DNA from: UBA961 sp014191195
GTDB lineage: Bacteria; Bacteroidota; Ignavibacteria; Kapaibacteriales; UBA961
Assembly: GCA_964204605.1 (NCBI GenBank)
Contig: OZ123195.1
Coordinates: 2,232,001 to 2,296,000, forward strand
Direction: 5' to 3'
Length of the DNA: 64,000 bases
Made by a program: the position numbers and the translations under genes. This document shows positions 34,794 through 43,413 of the stretch, piece after piece (position 1 is the first letter of the stretch; each line of letters begins with the position of its first letter). The notes beneath the pieces were generated by a model. The model saw nothing but the letters and a program-made list of their open reading frames with translations. It was not told the origin of the DNA and did no database searches.

Positions 34794-36344
34794 ATGAAAA
34801 CTTTACATAAAGAAATGACATTCGAAGATATAAGAAAAAAAACACTTGATTTTATTGATAGTGGAATATATAATGATGCAGATGTTCATATTTCTCTTAT
34901 CAAAGATTTTTATCAAATAAGTAAAAAACCTGTCCTATTAGCATATATCGAATATGTAGAAACAATTATTAAGTTAAAAAATCAATCAATTGATATATCA
35001 ATAGCATCGTTAAAAAAAGTCATTTCTTTATTTAAAAAATATAAGCAGTACGAATCTCAAGCAAGGGCTCTATTGTCATTATCTACTCAGTTAAATAAAA
35101 AGGGATTGTATTCAGAATCATTGCAAAGTATCTTAGAAGCGGAATTAGTATCCATTATGCATGGTGGAATTCATACAATTTACTATTCAGATTGTATAGC
35201 AAAAAAAGCAGTTGTATATAGTAATCTAAGTCAATTTGAAAAAGCCATAGAATTATGTCATCAATATCTTTCTTTACCACAATTACATGAATTAAATAAA
35301 AATACAGTGTCAAATACATTGTTTAATCTTGCAATGGATTATATAACTATATTGGATTATAAAAATGCATCGAAATATATTGATCAATTCGAACAGTATA
35401 ATGAACAAAATCATATCCAAAAACCTGAATCACATTTTGTTCTTTTATTGTCAAAAGGTGAGTTATATCTTCAAACAAAAAAATGGGAAGAAGGCAAAGA
35501 ATTTTTGTTTAAAGCTTTGCTTTATGCAGAAGATTTACAAATTCCAATTCGTCAGCTTGAAGCAAATATTTTTATAGCAGGAATGTTTGCAAAAAAGGAA
35601 TCTCCACTTTATGATTATACATCGGCTACTTTATATTTTTCGCATGCACTTGCCATTGCAAAGAACAATGAATTTACTCATCCTCAAGTATTAATACTAG
35701 ATGATTGGTGCAATGCTGCAATTAATGTTGATGATTGGAAGCATGCATTTCATGCATTTAAAGAAGCAAGGGAGATTGAACAAAAAATAAAAAATGAAGA
35801 AATAGAAAAGAAAATCATAGAATTAGAGGCAGAATCAAAACACAAGAAAAATGAATTTGAATCTAGATATGATACAATTAATTATAAAAAAATAATGGCA
35901 GAAAATCTATCATTATATCAACAACTGAATGAAGCATTATCCCAGATATCTATGATGAATGATCATCAAAATCATATTTCAAAAAATATATTATCTCTCT
36001 ATAAATCTAAAAAAATATCATTATCAGTTTATGAAACAATTAATGATACTCTAGAATATCAAGCCAATACTGCATCGATTCTACACACACTTTTACAGCA
36101 ATTTGATTCTAAGAATCCGGAATTTACAAGAGTAATTCATAAGCAATATCCTAATCTTACTAAAACAGAACTTTTAATTTCTAAACTTATAAAAATGGGT
36201 AAAACTTCCTCTGAAATAGCAGATCTCATGAATATTACGCTGAAAAATGTAGAAAATCATCGGCTTAGATTAAGAAAAAAAATAGGTTTAAAAAGAAACA
36301 TCTCTTTGTCAGTTGCCATTGAAAGCATAGATCAACATCATTAA
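34794..36344 (+). CDS. TPR-repeat protein with LuxR-type C-terminal HTH
   Basis: A 516-residue cytosolic protein with no signal peptide or membrane helix. The first about 340 residues are helical TPR-like repeats (for example YSESLQSILEAEL, KWEEGKEFLFKALLYAEDL). A charged coiled coil lies at about 335-375. The C-terminal about 70 residues form a GerE/LuxR helix-turn-helix (LTKTELLISKLIKMGKTSSEIA, core KTELLISKLIKMGKTSSE; then NVENHRLRLRKKIGL). Bacteroidetes have many such one-component regulators lacking a receiver domain. Signal and targets are unknown; the large exported vWA/OmpA gene next door is an obvious candidate target. Confidence 0.85.
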   Translation: MKTLHKEMTFEDIRKKTLDFIDSGIYNDADVHISLIKDFYQISKKPVLLAYIEYVETIIKLKNQSIDISIASLKKVISLFKKYKQYESQARALLSLSTQLNKKGLYSESLQSILEAELVSIMHGGIHTIYYSDCIAKKAVVYSNLSQFEKAIELCHQYLSLPQLHELNKNTVSNTLFNLAMDYITILDYKNASKYIDQFEQYNEQNHIQKPESHFVLLLSKGELYLQTKKWEEGKEFLFKALLYAEDLQIPIRQLEANIFIAGMFAKKESPLYDYTSATLYFSHALAIAKNNEFTHPQVLILDDWCNAAINVDDWKHAFHAFKEAREIEQKIKNEEIEKKIIELEAESKHKKNEFESRYDTINYKKIMAENLSLYQQLNEALSQISMMNDHQNHISKNILSLYKSKKISLSVYETINDTLEYQANTASILHTLLQQFDSKNPEFTRVIHKQYPNLTKTELLISKLIKMGKTSSEIADLMNITLKNVENHRLRLRKKIGLKRNISLSVAIESIDQHH

Positions 36345-36451
36345 TAAGTATATAATAAGTAGTTTTAAGTGGATAATATAGATAAAAGAACAATTTTGAG
36401 GGGGTTTTGTAGGGTATTAACAGTTGCTGTATGAGTTAATTTAGTCTGTGT

Positions 36452-36472
36452 AAAAAGCTGACAAAGCTTTTT
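36452..36472 (+). other. Hairpin in the 36345-36644 intergenic region
   Basis: AAAAAGCT (36452-36459) pairs perfectly with AGCTTTTT (36465-36472) around GACAA. It resembles a weak terminator or an operator downstream of the LuxR-type regulator. Confidence 0.45.
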
Positions 36473-36502
36473 GCATTTCAAATCAGGGGAAGGATACACA
36501 AC

Positions 36503-36540
36503 TGCAGCTGTTTTCATTGAAAATGGCTGCATTGTTTTTT
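36503..36540 (+). terminator. Terminator-like hairpin upstream of the vWA/OmpA gene
   Basis: TGCAGC (36503-36508) pairs with GCTGCA (36526-36531), with an inner TTTTC/GAAAA stem. A T6 tract follows at 36535-36540. It is 160 nt after the regulator's stop and 105 nt before the next gene. It could end the first transcript or act as an attenuator for the second. The remaining bases between 36345 and 36644 show no gene. Confidence 0.65.
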
Positions 36541-36644
36541 AAAGGAAGATTGAATGATGATTAAAAATACTATCTATTTATCTAATAATTATATATTTAC
36601 ATTTATCAAGATGTTTAATTCATAGAATGTATTAAGGGTAGGGA

Positions 36645-39608
36645 ATGAAAGTTATTATACTTCTTTTTATTGCATGTTTGTCATTTCACAATTTGTACTC
36701 ACAATTAACTTCGCATAGCTTAACCAATAGGAGAATGGGTTTATTAAGCGATGCAACTTCTGTTAGTTGGAATCCTGCTTTATTGGGTGTTGAGAAAGGA
36801 GTTGATTTATTATTTGCCGCAAATTATGATAATCAGTTTTCGAAAAAAGGACAATATGCTGGTTTTATTAAAATCAATGGCTTTGCGGGTGGTTTTATTA
36901 CTTCTTTGGATTCTATCTCATCATTCCCTGTAAATATTCCCCTTAATATACATGTAGGTTATGGGTTTACATTAATCGATAAATATATGTGGGCTGGAGT
37001 AGGTAGTAGATTTTTTAAGGATTCAATAATTAATGCTAAATATTCAGCATCACTAGTTATTGCACCTTTGAATGCATTGTTATTTTCTATTGGAATAGAT
37101 AATACATATACTCCTTATAATAGTCTGAATATTATTTCAGGCATGGCTTCTTATACCATAAATGATTGGTTTACCATGCATACAAGATTAATGTATTCAA
37201 TGGATACTAACTTTTTTAGAGGTAAAAGTATTTCTCCTGACTTTGGAATAAGTGCTCATATTATCAAAGATTTTTTAATTGCATCGGGGTCTATGAATCC
37301 AGTATATGATCAGTTTAGGCTTGGTCTTGAAATGAATCTAGGAGCTCTTTCCTTTGGAAGCCTGAATACATTTGATAATAATGTTACACCCAGTGTAATG
37401 ACAGAGGGAAATGTATTAATAAGGATTAATACCAAAGGAGATGCAAAAAAGAAAACTGAGATTATTGCTGATGCTCCATGTGATACAACTGCGTATAAAT
37501 GGACTTCATTTGATTCAGACTCATCAGAAAGAGTTTATAATATTGTAAGGGGACACAATAGCAGTTATAATCAATTAGCTAATAAACTAGATAAGATGTC
37601 AGGATCTTCAAAGACTCTTTATGATACTATTTTTAAACAATATTATTCTGCATACTATCCTAAAATTTCAATAAAAGGTATCGAGCAAAATATAATAAGT
37701 CATAAAAATTCAAAATATACTGTTTTAGAACAATCAAGAATTATTACTGATACAGGCATAAAGTCTATAACAGTACAAATTAAAGATGAACAAGATAAAA
37801 TGATATCTAATGCAAATGAGAGTTCATTTATTATGTCGGATTCCACGCTACACATAATTAGTGTTAAGCAATCAGTTTCATTTTCACCTGTACCAGTAGA
37901 TTTTGTTCTATTGATGGATTGTTCTGGAAGCATGGGTGATGAAATCTTAGAAGTAAGGGCTAATGTTGTATCATTTGTCAATAAATTAAAAAGTGCGGGT
38001 ATTGACTATAGGATTGCTGGTATTCTGTATAGCGATAAGATCCAAGATACTATTCAACCAACAGCAGATATTGAAGCATTTCTGAGGTTTTTTTCGAAAG
38101 CAGCAGCAATAGGAAATGATGAAATTACATCAACAGCTATTCATACAGCAACAACATTTCCTTTCAGAGAACAGGCGCAAAGATGTATCATACTAATAAC
38201 TGATGATTGCTCAATTCAAACTAATGGTAACTTTACAGAATCTTCCTTAACTCAAGATTTGTGGCAATCAGGAGCAAAGCTATATTCAATTATAAATCCT
38301 GAAAATCATAATGGAGGAATAATGACTCGATTAAGTTTGGGGAAAGAATATAGTATTAAGCAACCATTTACTGCTATTTTAAATGATATAACACGAGATA
38401 TAACAACAACTTATGAAGTAGTGCTTGGCAATAAACAAACGATAGTTCAAAAGAATGACATCTATTTAAAAAGTAAATTTTATTCAGAAAACAATGAAGA
38501 GATTATTCCTCGTTTGATCATTAGAAATACCTTTGGCGAGCAATTGCCAATGAACACAATAAACTTTTCTGATAATGCACTGATTACTTTTAAGGATAAA
38601 AACACATATACCATAGAAATTAATGCAGAAGGATTTGCAATACAGAAAGAAAATATTGATTTGAAGCTAAGCCAATTTGGTGATACACTTATTAAGAATT
38701 TCCAATTAACATCATTGCCATATTCTGTATCAGGGGCTTTGAAAGACGCAGAAGGACATCTTTTACAAGGGATTATAGTGTTAAAAGATCCATTAACTCA
38801 GCAAGAAATATCAAGAACAACCACAAATGAATATGGTATATATTCTTTGACATTTTCACAAAAAAAAGCATTTATAATAGAGCCAATTGTTCATCTATTT
38901 AAAACAATGTCAATTTCTGTAGATACACTTTCAATAAAAAGGGGTGTAATTGATACAGTTAACTTCGTATTAGATTTAAAACCAGCATTGGTTGAAGGTA
39001 TATTATTTGATCAGAAAAATAACAAGGCATTGCAGGGTACAATTAAAATAGAAGATATGAATACATCGGTAGAATTGCTGACGATAGATACAGATTTTGA
39101 AGGAAAATTTTCGGTAGAACTAAAAACAGGGATAGACTATAGATTTATTCCTAAAGTGAAAAACTATATAAGTGATCCATTCGAGATAAAAAGGAATGCA
39201 CTGCAAAATGGATATACATTTAACCCAAATATTCCATTAATGTCAATCTCTGATGCAATCGATGAAGGAAAAACATTCTCACTAAAAAATCTATTATTTG
39301 AATCAAATCAATCAGTATTGAAAACAGAAAGTGCCTTATTTTTAGATAAACTACATAGTTTTTTGATTGAATATCCTAATCTTAACATTGAAGTACATGC
39401 TCATACAGATAATAAAGGGGGTGATGCTTCAAATCTATTGCTTTCTCAAAATAGAGCGAAATCAGTAATCATCTATTTAGAACAAAAAGGAATTACTAGT
39501 ACAAGAATGATTGCCAAAGGATTTGGAGAATCTAAACCAATCTCGAATAATGACGCTGCAGAAGGAAGAGAATTGAATAGAAGAGTAGAATTTAAACTAG
39601 TTAAATAA
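36645..39608 (+). CDS. Large exported protein: barrel-like N-terminus, vWA, CNA-B-like repeats, OmpA
   Basis: A 987-residue protein. A signal peptide ends near residue 19 (LYSQ). The N-terminal about 230 residues (LLSDATSVSWNPALLG, then repeated amphipathic glycine-rich strands) resemble a PorV/PorP- or FadL-like beta-barrel. A vWA domain begins near residue 415 with MIDAS DCSGSMGDE. Two to three carboxypeptidase-regulatory-like repeats lie at about 690-860 (GALKDAEGHLLQG, GILFDQKNNKALQG). The last about 110 residues are an OmpA peptidoglycan-binding domain (HAHTDNKGGDASNLLLSQ, RAKSVIIYLEQKGI, NRRVEFKL). It should link outer membrane and cell wall and present a metal-dependent adhesion domain. 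This is a rare combination. The gene has its own leader after the hairpins. Confidence 0.8.
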   Translation: MKVIILLFIACLSFHNLYSQLTSHSLTNRRMGLLSDATSVSWNPALLGVEKGVDLLFAANYDNQFSKKGQYAGFIKINGFAGGFITSLDSISSFPVNIPLNIHVGYGFTLIDKYMWAGVGSRFFKDSIINAKYSASLVIAPLNALLFSIGIDNTYTPYNSLNIISGMASYTINDWFTMHTRLMYSMDTNFFRGKSISPDFGISAHIIKDFLIASGSMNPVYDQFRLGLEMNLGALSFGSLNTFDNNVTPSVMTEGNVLIRINTKGDAKKKTEIIADAPCDTTAYKWTSFDSDSSERVYNIVRGHNSSYNQLANKLDKMSGSSKTLYDTIFKQYYSAYYPKISIKGIEQNIISHKNSKYTVLEQSRIITDTGIKSITVQIKDEQDKMISNANESSFIMSDSTLHIISVKQSVSFSPVPVDFVLLMDCSGSMGDEILEVRANVVSFVNKLKSAGIDYRIAGILYSDKIQDTIQPTADIEAFLRFFSKAAAIGNDEITSTAIHTATTFPFREQAQRCIILITDDCSIQTNGNFTESSLTQDLWQSGAKLYSIINPENHNGGIMTRLSLGKEYSIKQPFTAILNDITRDITTTYEVVLGNKQTIVQKNDIYLKSKFYSENNEEIIPRLIIRNTFGEQLPMNTINFSDNALITFKDKNTYTIEINAEGFAIQKENIDLKLSQFGDTLIKNFQLTSLPYSVSGALKDAEGHLLQGIIVLKDPLTQQEISRTTTNEYGIYSLTFSQKKAFIIEPIVHLFKTMSISVDTLSIKRGVIDTVNFVLDLKPALVEGILFDQKNNKALQGTIKIEDMNTSVELLTIDTDFEGKFSVELKTGIDYRFIPKVKNYISDPFEIKRNALQNGYTFNPNIPLMSISDAIDEGKTFSLKNLLFESNQSVLKTESALFLDKLHSFLIEYPNLNIEVHAHTDNKGGDASNLLLSQNRAKSVIIYLEQKGITSTRMIAKGFGESKPISNNDAAEGRELNRRVEFKLVK

Positions 39609-39641
39609 AAAAACTCAAGGCCTGAAATACAGGCCTTGAGT
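39606..39641 (-). terminator. Terminator of tRNA-Val (shared with the vWA/OmpA gene)
   Basis: A 12-bp perfect stem (39613-39624 with 39630-39641) has an AAATA loop. On minus it is followed by seven T (complement of 39606-39612), 6 nt after the tRNA 3' end. It may also stop the plus-strand gene, though without a T tract in that direction. Confidence 0.9.
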
Positions 39642-39646
39642 GTATG

Positions 39647-39720
<74 letters not shown>

Positions 39721-39734
39721 TCTTTATTGCAAGG

Positions 39735-39742
39735 CAAAAATA
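39735..39742 (-). promoter_or_regulatory. -7 element of the tRNA-Val promoter
   Basis: TATTTTTG on minus, 15 nt before the mature tRNA 5' end, the right distance for a short 5' leader. No clear -33 TTTG. Confidence 0.6.
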
Positions 39743-39858
39743 AGAACTATAATAGAATAATGGGAAGAAATATGTCTAATTCATAGAAAAAGAGTAAAAT
39801 GTGGAGAACTTTTTGGGAAAATTATCATCACTTTTTAAATCTGCATGATAGCCTTTTG

Positions 39859-39866
39859 TATATTTG
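39859..39866 (+). promoter_or_regulatory. -7 element of the hppA promoter
   Basis: TATATTTG, 105 nt upstream of ATG 39971. A T-rich stretch at 39832-39836 may serve as a weak -33 element. Confidence 0.45.
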
Positions 39867-39970
39867 CATTAAATCCTTTCAAGCAAAGTTAAATAGCAGG
39901 TTAGCAGCATTGCATTTTAACAAATAGCTTGTTTATACAATTTTAATTGTTTCACTTTCCGAACTGCATT

Positions 39971-42097
39971 ATGACTGTTGGGATAATCCTTGCCTTGGGT
40001 ATTCTTGCCCTATTAGTAGCTTTATTTTATTCACGCCGCGTTAATGCGATTTCTATTGACAGTGGCGCATCTTCTCCAGAAGAAGTAGAAAAATTAACTG
40101 AGATATCATCTGCAATTGCAGAAGGCGCTATGGCTTTCTTAAATCGCGAATACAAGATTCTGGCCTTGTTTATGGCAATTTTTGCTATAATAATCATGTT
40201 TACTGTAAATGATTCTCGTTCTGGTATTTCAATGGGAATATATTCAGCAATATGTTTCCTAATTGGTGCTGGAACTTCTGTTGCGGCTGGTTATATCGGA
40301 ATGAAAATTGCAACAAAAGGAAATGTGCGCACTGCAGCGGCAGCCCGAATTTCTTTAGAAAGAGCATTTAGCATAGCTTTTGAATCAGGTGCCGTAATGG
40401 GCTTTGGCCTAACAGGTCTAGCTGTTGTTGGTCTTATATTAGTTTATACAGGATTAACAAATTTCCTTCCTTCTGTTGAAACACATTTCATCATGGAAAT
40501 TCTTTCTGGATTTGCACTTGGTGGTTCTTCTGTAGCTTTATTTGCACGTGTTGGCGGTGGTATTTATACAAAAGCTGCAGATGTTGGAGCTGATCTTGTT
40601 GGAAAAGTAGAAGCAGGTATTCCAGAAGATGATCCAAGAAATCCAGCAGTTATTGCTGATAATGTAGGTGATAATGTAGGAGATATTGCTGGTATGGGCG
40701 CGGATTTATTTGGCTCAGTAGCAGAATCTACATGTGCGGCAATGGTAATTGGTGCAGCATCTTTTGTTGCTCTAGAAGAACCATTAAGAACTTCTGCATT
40801 GCTTTTTCCTCTTTTTGTAAGCGGTATTGGTATTGTAGCAAGTTTAATTTCACTCTTTTTTATTCGTCCTAAAACAGAAGAAAAAGTAGAAGGATCACTC
40901 AAAAACGCACTCATCATTTCTACATTATTAATGTTAGTTGCATTATATCCATTTACCATGCAAATGTTGCCAGCATCATTTATGCTAGGCGAAAGAACAT
41001 TTACAAATACAGGTGTATTTATTACTCTTGCAGCAGGGTTAATTGCAGGTTTGGCAATTGGTTTAATAACTGAATATTTTACATCTCATAGATATTCTCC
41101 AGTTCGTGAAGTTGCAGATGCCTCACAAACCGGGGCAGCAACTAATATTATTTATGGCTTATCATTAGGATATAATAGCGCAGTTATACCAATGCTTATC
41201 TTGGCGATAACTGTTGTTATAGGCTTTAGTTTTGCAGGAATGTATGGTATAGCAATGGCTGCTATCGGTATGCTTGGAACTATAGCAGTTGGATTAACGA
41301 TAGATGCATATGGACCAGTTTCTGATAATGCAGGTGGTATTGCAGAAATGGCAGAAATGGGCAAAGATATTCGTAAACGTACAGATGCTTTAGATGCCGC
41401 AGGAAATACAACTGCAGCAATTGGTAAAGGATTTGCCATTGGCTCTGCTGCTTTAACAGCTCTTGCTTTAACAGCTGCTTTTCTTACAAGAGCACAATCA
41501 GCTTCTATAAATATGTTAGATCCAATCGTTATGGCCGGTTTATTTGTTGGCGCTGCATTGCCTTTTGCATTTTCAGCAATGACAATGCGTTCTGTTGGTA
41601 AGGCAGCATTCGCTATGATAGAAGAAGTTAGACGTCAGTTTAGAACTATTCCTGGCCTTTTAGAAGGTACAGCAAAGCCAGATTATAGTACATGTGTTGA
41701 TATCTCTACTCAAGCATCTCTTAAAGAAATGATGGCACCTGGTTTAATGGTTATTATCACTCCATTATTGACAGGCTGGTTTTTTGGCGTACAAATGTTA
41801 GCAGGACTTCTTATTGGCTCTTTAATTGTGGGTGTAATGCTTGCAATTTCTATGGCTAATTCTGGCGGTGCTTGGGACAATGCTAAAAAATATATTGAAA
41901 CCGGACAATTAGGTGGTAAAGGTTCTGATACACATAAAGCTGCTGTAGTTGGTGATACGGTGGGTGATCCATTTAAAGATACTTCTGGTCCGGCATTAAA
42001 TATTCTTATTAAATTAATGGCAATTATCTCTCTTGTTTTTGTTCCATTTTTTATGGAAAAAGGCGGAATATTATTACCATACTTAGGTTTGAAATAA
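39971..42097 (+). CDS. hppA: Membrane-bound proton-translocating pyrophosphatase
   Basis: A 708-residue, 16-helix inner-membrane pump driven by PPi hydrolysis. Signature motifs are DVGADLVGKVEAGIPEDDP and ADNVGDNVGDIAGMGADLFG, plus the C-terminal DTVGDPFKDTSGP. The GNTTAAIGKG segment has Ala and Gly at the positions where K+-independent enzymes carry Lys and Thr, so it is predicted K+-dependent. The gating glutamate sits in SVAEST, as in plant H+-PPases, with Gly at the Na+-type position, so proton pumping is predicted. The start is ATG 39971 rather than TTG 39947. It is monocistronic, with a strong terminator after it. Confidence 0.96.
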   Translation: MTVGIILALGILALLVALFYSRRVNAISIDSGASSPEEVEKLTEISSAIAEGAMAFLNREYKILALFMAIFAIIIMFTVNDSRSGISMGIYSAICFLIGAGTSVAAGYIGMKIATKGNVRTAAAARISLERAFSIAFESGAVMGFGLTGLAVVGLILVYTGLTNFLPSVETHFIMEILSGFALGGSSVALFARVGGGIYTKAADVGADLVGKVEAGIPEDDPRNPAVIADNVGDNVGDIAGMGADLFGSVAESTCAAMVIGAASFVALEEPLRTSALLFPLFVSGIGIVASLISLFFIRPKTEEKVEGSLKNALIISTLLMLVALYPFTMQMLPASFMLGERTFTNTGVFITLAAGLIAGLAIGLITEYFTSHRYSPVREVADASQTGAATNIIYGLSLGYNSAVIPMLILAITVVIGFSFAGMYGIAMAAIGMLGTIAVGLTIDAYGPVSDNAGGIAEMAEMGKDIRKRTDALDAAGNTTAAIGKGFAIGSAALTALALTAAFLTRAQSASINMLDPIVMAGLFVGAALPFAFSAMTMRSVGKAAFAMIEEVRRQFRTIPGLLEGTAKPDYSTCVDISTQASLKEMMAPGLMVIITPLLTGWFFGVQMLAGLLIGSLIVGVMLAISMANSGGAWDNAKKYIETGQLGGKGSDTHKAAVVGDTVGDPFKDTSGPALNILIKLMAIISLVFVPFFMEKGGILLPYLGLK

Positions 42098-42120
42098 TAC
42101 CAGAAATTCAATGAATTATA

Positions 42121-42163
42121 CGCCGGAATTTCAGATTTATCACTGAGATTTCCGGCGTTTTTT
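42121..42163 (+). terminator. Terminator of hppA
   Basis: CGCCGGAA (42121-42128) pairs with TTCCGGCG (42150-42157), with an imperfect inner stem. A T6 tract follows. Confidence 0.93.
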
Positions 42164-42171
42164 ATATAATT

Positions 42172-43413
42172 ATGAAAATTCTTCATACAGCAGATTGGCA
42201 TTTGGGAAAATGGCTTGGATCTATATCCAGATTGCCAGAGCAAAAGGAAGTATTAGAGGAACTATGCTCTATTGTAGAGCAAGAAACCCCCGATATTGTG
42301 CTTATAGCAGGAGACATTTATGATCAAATAAATCCTCCAGTTGAAGCCGTGTATTTACTCCATCAAACATTGATGAAGATGTCTGCAAATGGGAAAAGAG
42401 CCATTATAATCATTGCTGGCAATCATGATTCTCCAGAAAGAATTGAAGCAATAGAACCACTTCTGTTTGAATCAGGAATAATTGTGGCAGGATGGCCATA
42501 TTCATCACCATCTTGCTATTCTATCCCTTCAGGAATATCAATAATATCTTCGGGACAAGGTTTTGTTGAATTGCAATTACCTAATTGTAAGTATCCAGTA
42601 AGAATACTTTTAGGTGCCTATGCAAATACATTGAGATGCACGCCATTACTTAGTCCAGAAAACCAAGACATACAATTAATACTAAAAAATCTATGGAATA
42701 ATACCAAAAGCTTGTTTCAAAATAAGGAAGGCTTTAATCTATTTATAGGACATGGTTTATTCATGGGTTCTACTATTCCAGAAGAAGATGAAGGCGAACG
42801 TTCTGTAATGGTTGGAGGTGCTCAGGCAATACCTTTGTCATATATACCTGAATGCCTTGATTATGCAGCTTTAGGGCATATTCACAAGCCATTGAAATTT
42901 GATAATGTATCATTTCCAATTGTTTATTCGGGAAGTCCATTATGCTATAGTATGGCAGAGGCAGGACAAAAAAAACATATTGTGATGGCAGAATTTGTTT
43001 CACCAGGAGAAACCGCAGTTTTACAATATATAGAATTAAGTAAAGGAAAACCTTTGCTTAAGATATATGCTCATTCTGTGCAAGATGCATTAAATAGATT
43101 ATCTACATGTCAAGATTCATATGTTGAACTTCATCTTATCTTGTCAAATCACATGTCAATAGAAGAAAAAAACTCACTATATGAAGCACATGATGGAATT
43201 ATTGATATTCTGCTTAAAATGGATATGAGTAATGCTGTTATTGAATCTATGCCAGACATGACAATCAGCATATCTGAATTATTTAAAAGTTTTTATAAAG
43301 ACAAGAAAGGAATAGACCCATCATTTGAAATGGTACAATTATTCAATGAGGTTTTGAATAATACAAACAATCAAATTGAGTTAAGTTCAGGGGAGATTAA
43401 AGATGAAGCCTAA
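42172..43413 (+). CDS. sbcD: Exonuclease subunit SbcD (Mre11 family)
   Basis: A 413-residue nuclease subunit. Mn2+-binding phosphodiesterase motifs are HTADWHLGKWL, AGDIYDQ, AGNHDSPERI, GHGLF and GHIHKP, in the family order. A C-terminal capping domain follows. With SbcC it cleaves hairpins and processes double-strand ends. It starts 9 nt after the hppA terminator. Its last 11 bases overlap sbcC, which fits translational coupling. Confidence 0.96.
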   Translation: MKILHTADWHLGKWLGSISRLPEQKEVLEELCSIVEQETPDIVLIAGDIYDQINPPVEAVYLLHQTLMKMSANGKRAIIIIAGNHDSPERIEAIEPLLFESGIIVAGWPYSSPSCYSIPSGISIISSGQGFVELQLPNCKYPVRILLGAYANTLRCTPLLSPENQDIQLILKNLWNNTKSLFQNKEGFNLFIGHGLFMGSTIPEEDEGERSVMVGGAQAIPLSYIPECLDYAALGHIHKPLKFDNVSFPIVYSGSPLCYSMAEAGQKKHIVMAEFVSPGETAVLQYIELSKGKPLLKIYAHSVQDALNRLSTCQDSYVELHLILSNHMSIEEKNSLYEAHDGIIDILLKMDMSNAVIESMPDMTISISELFKSFYKDKKGIDPSFEMVQLFNEVLNNTNNQIELSSGEIKDEA

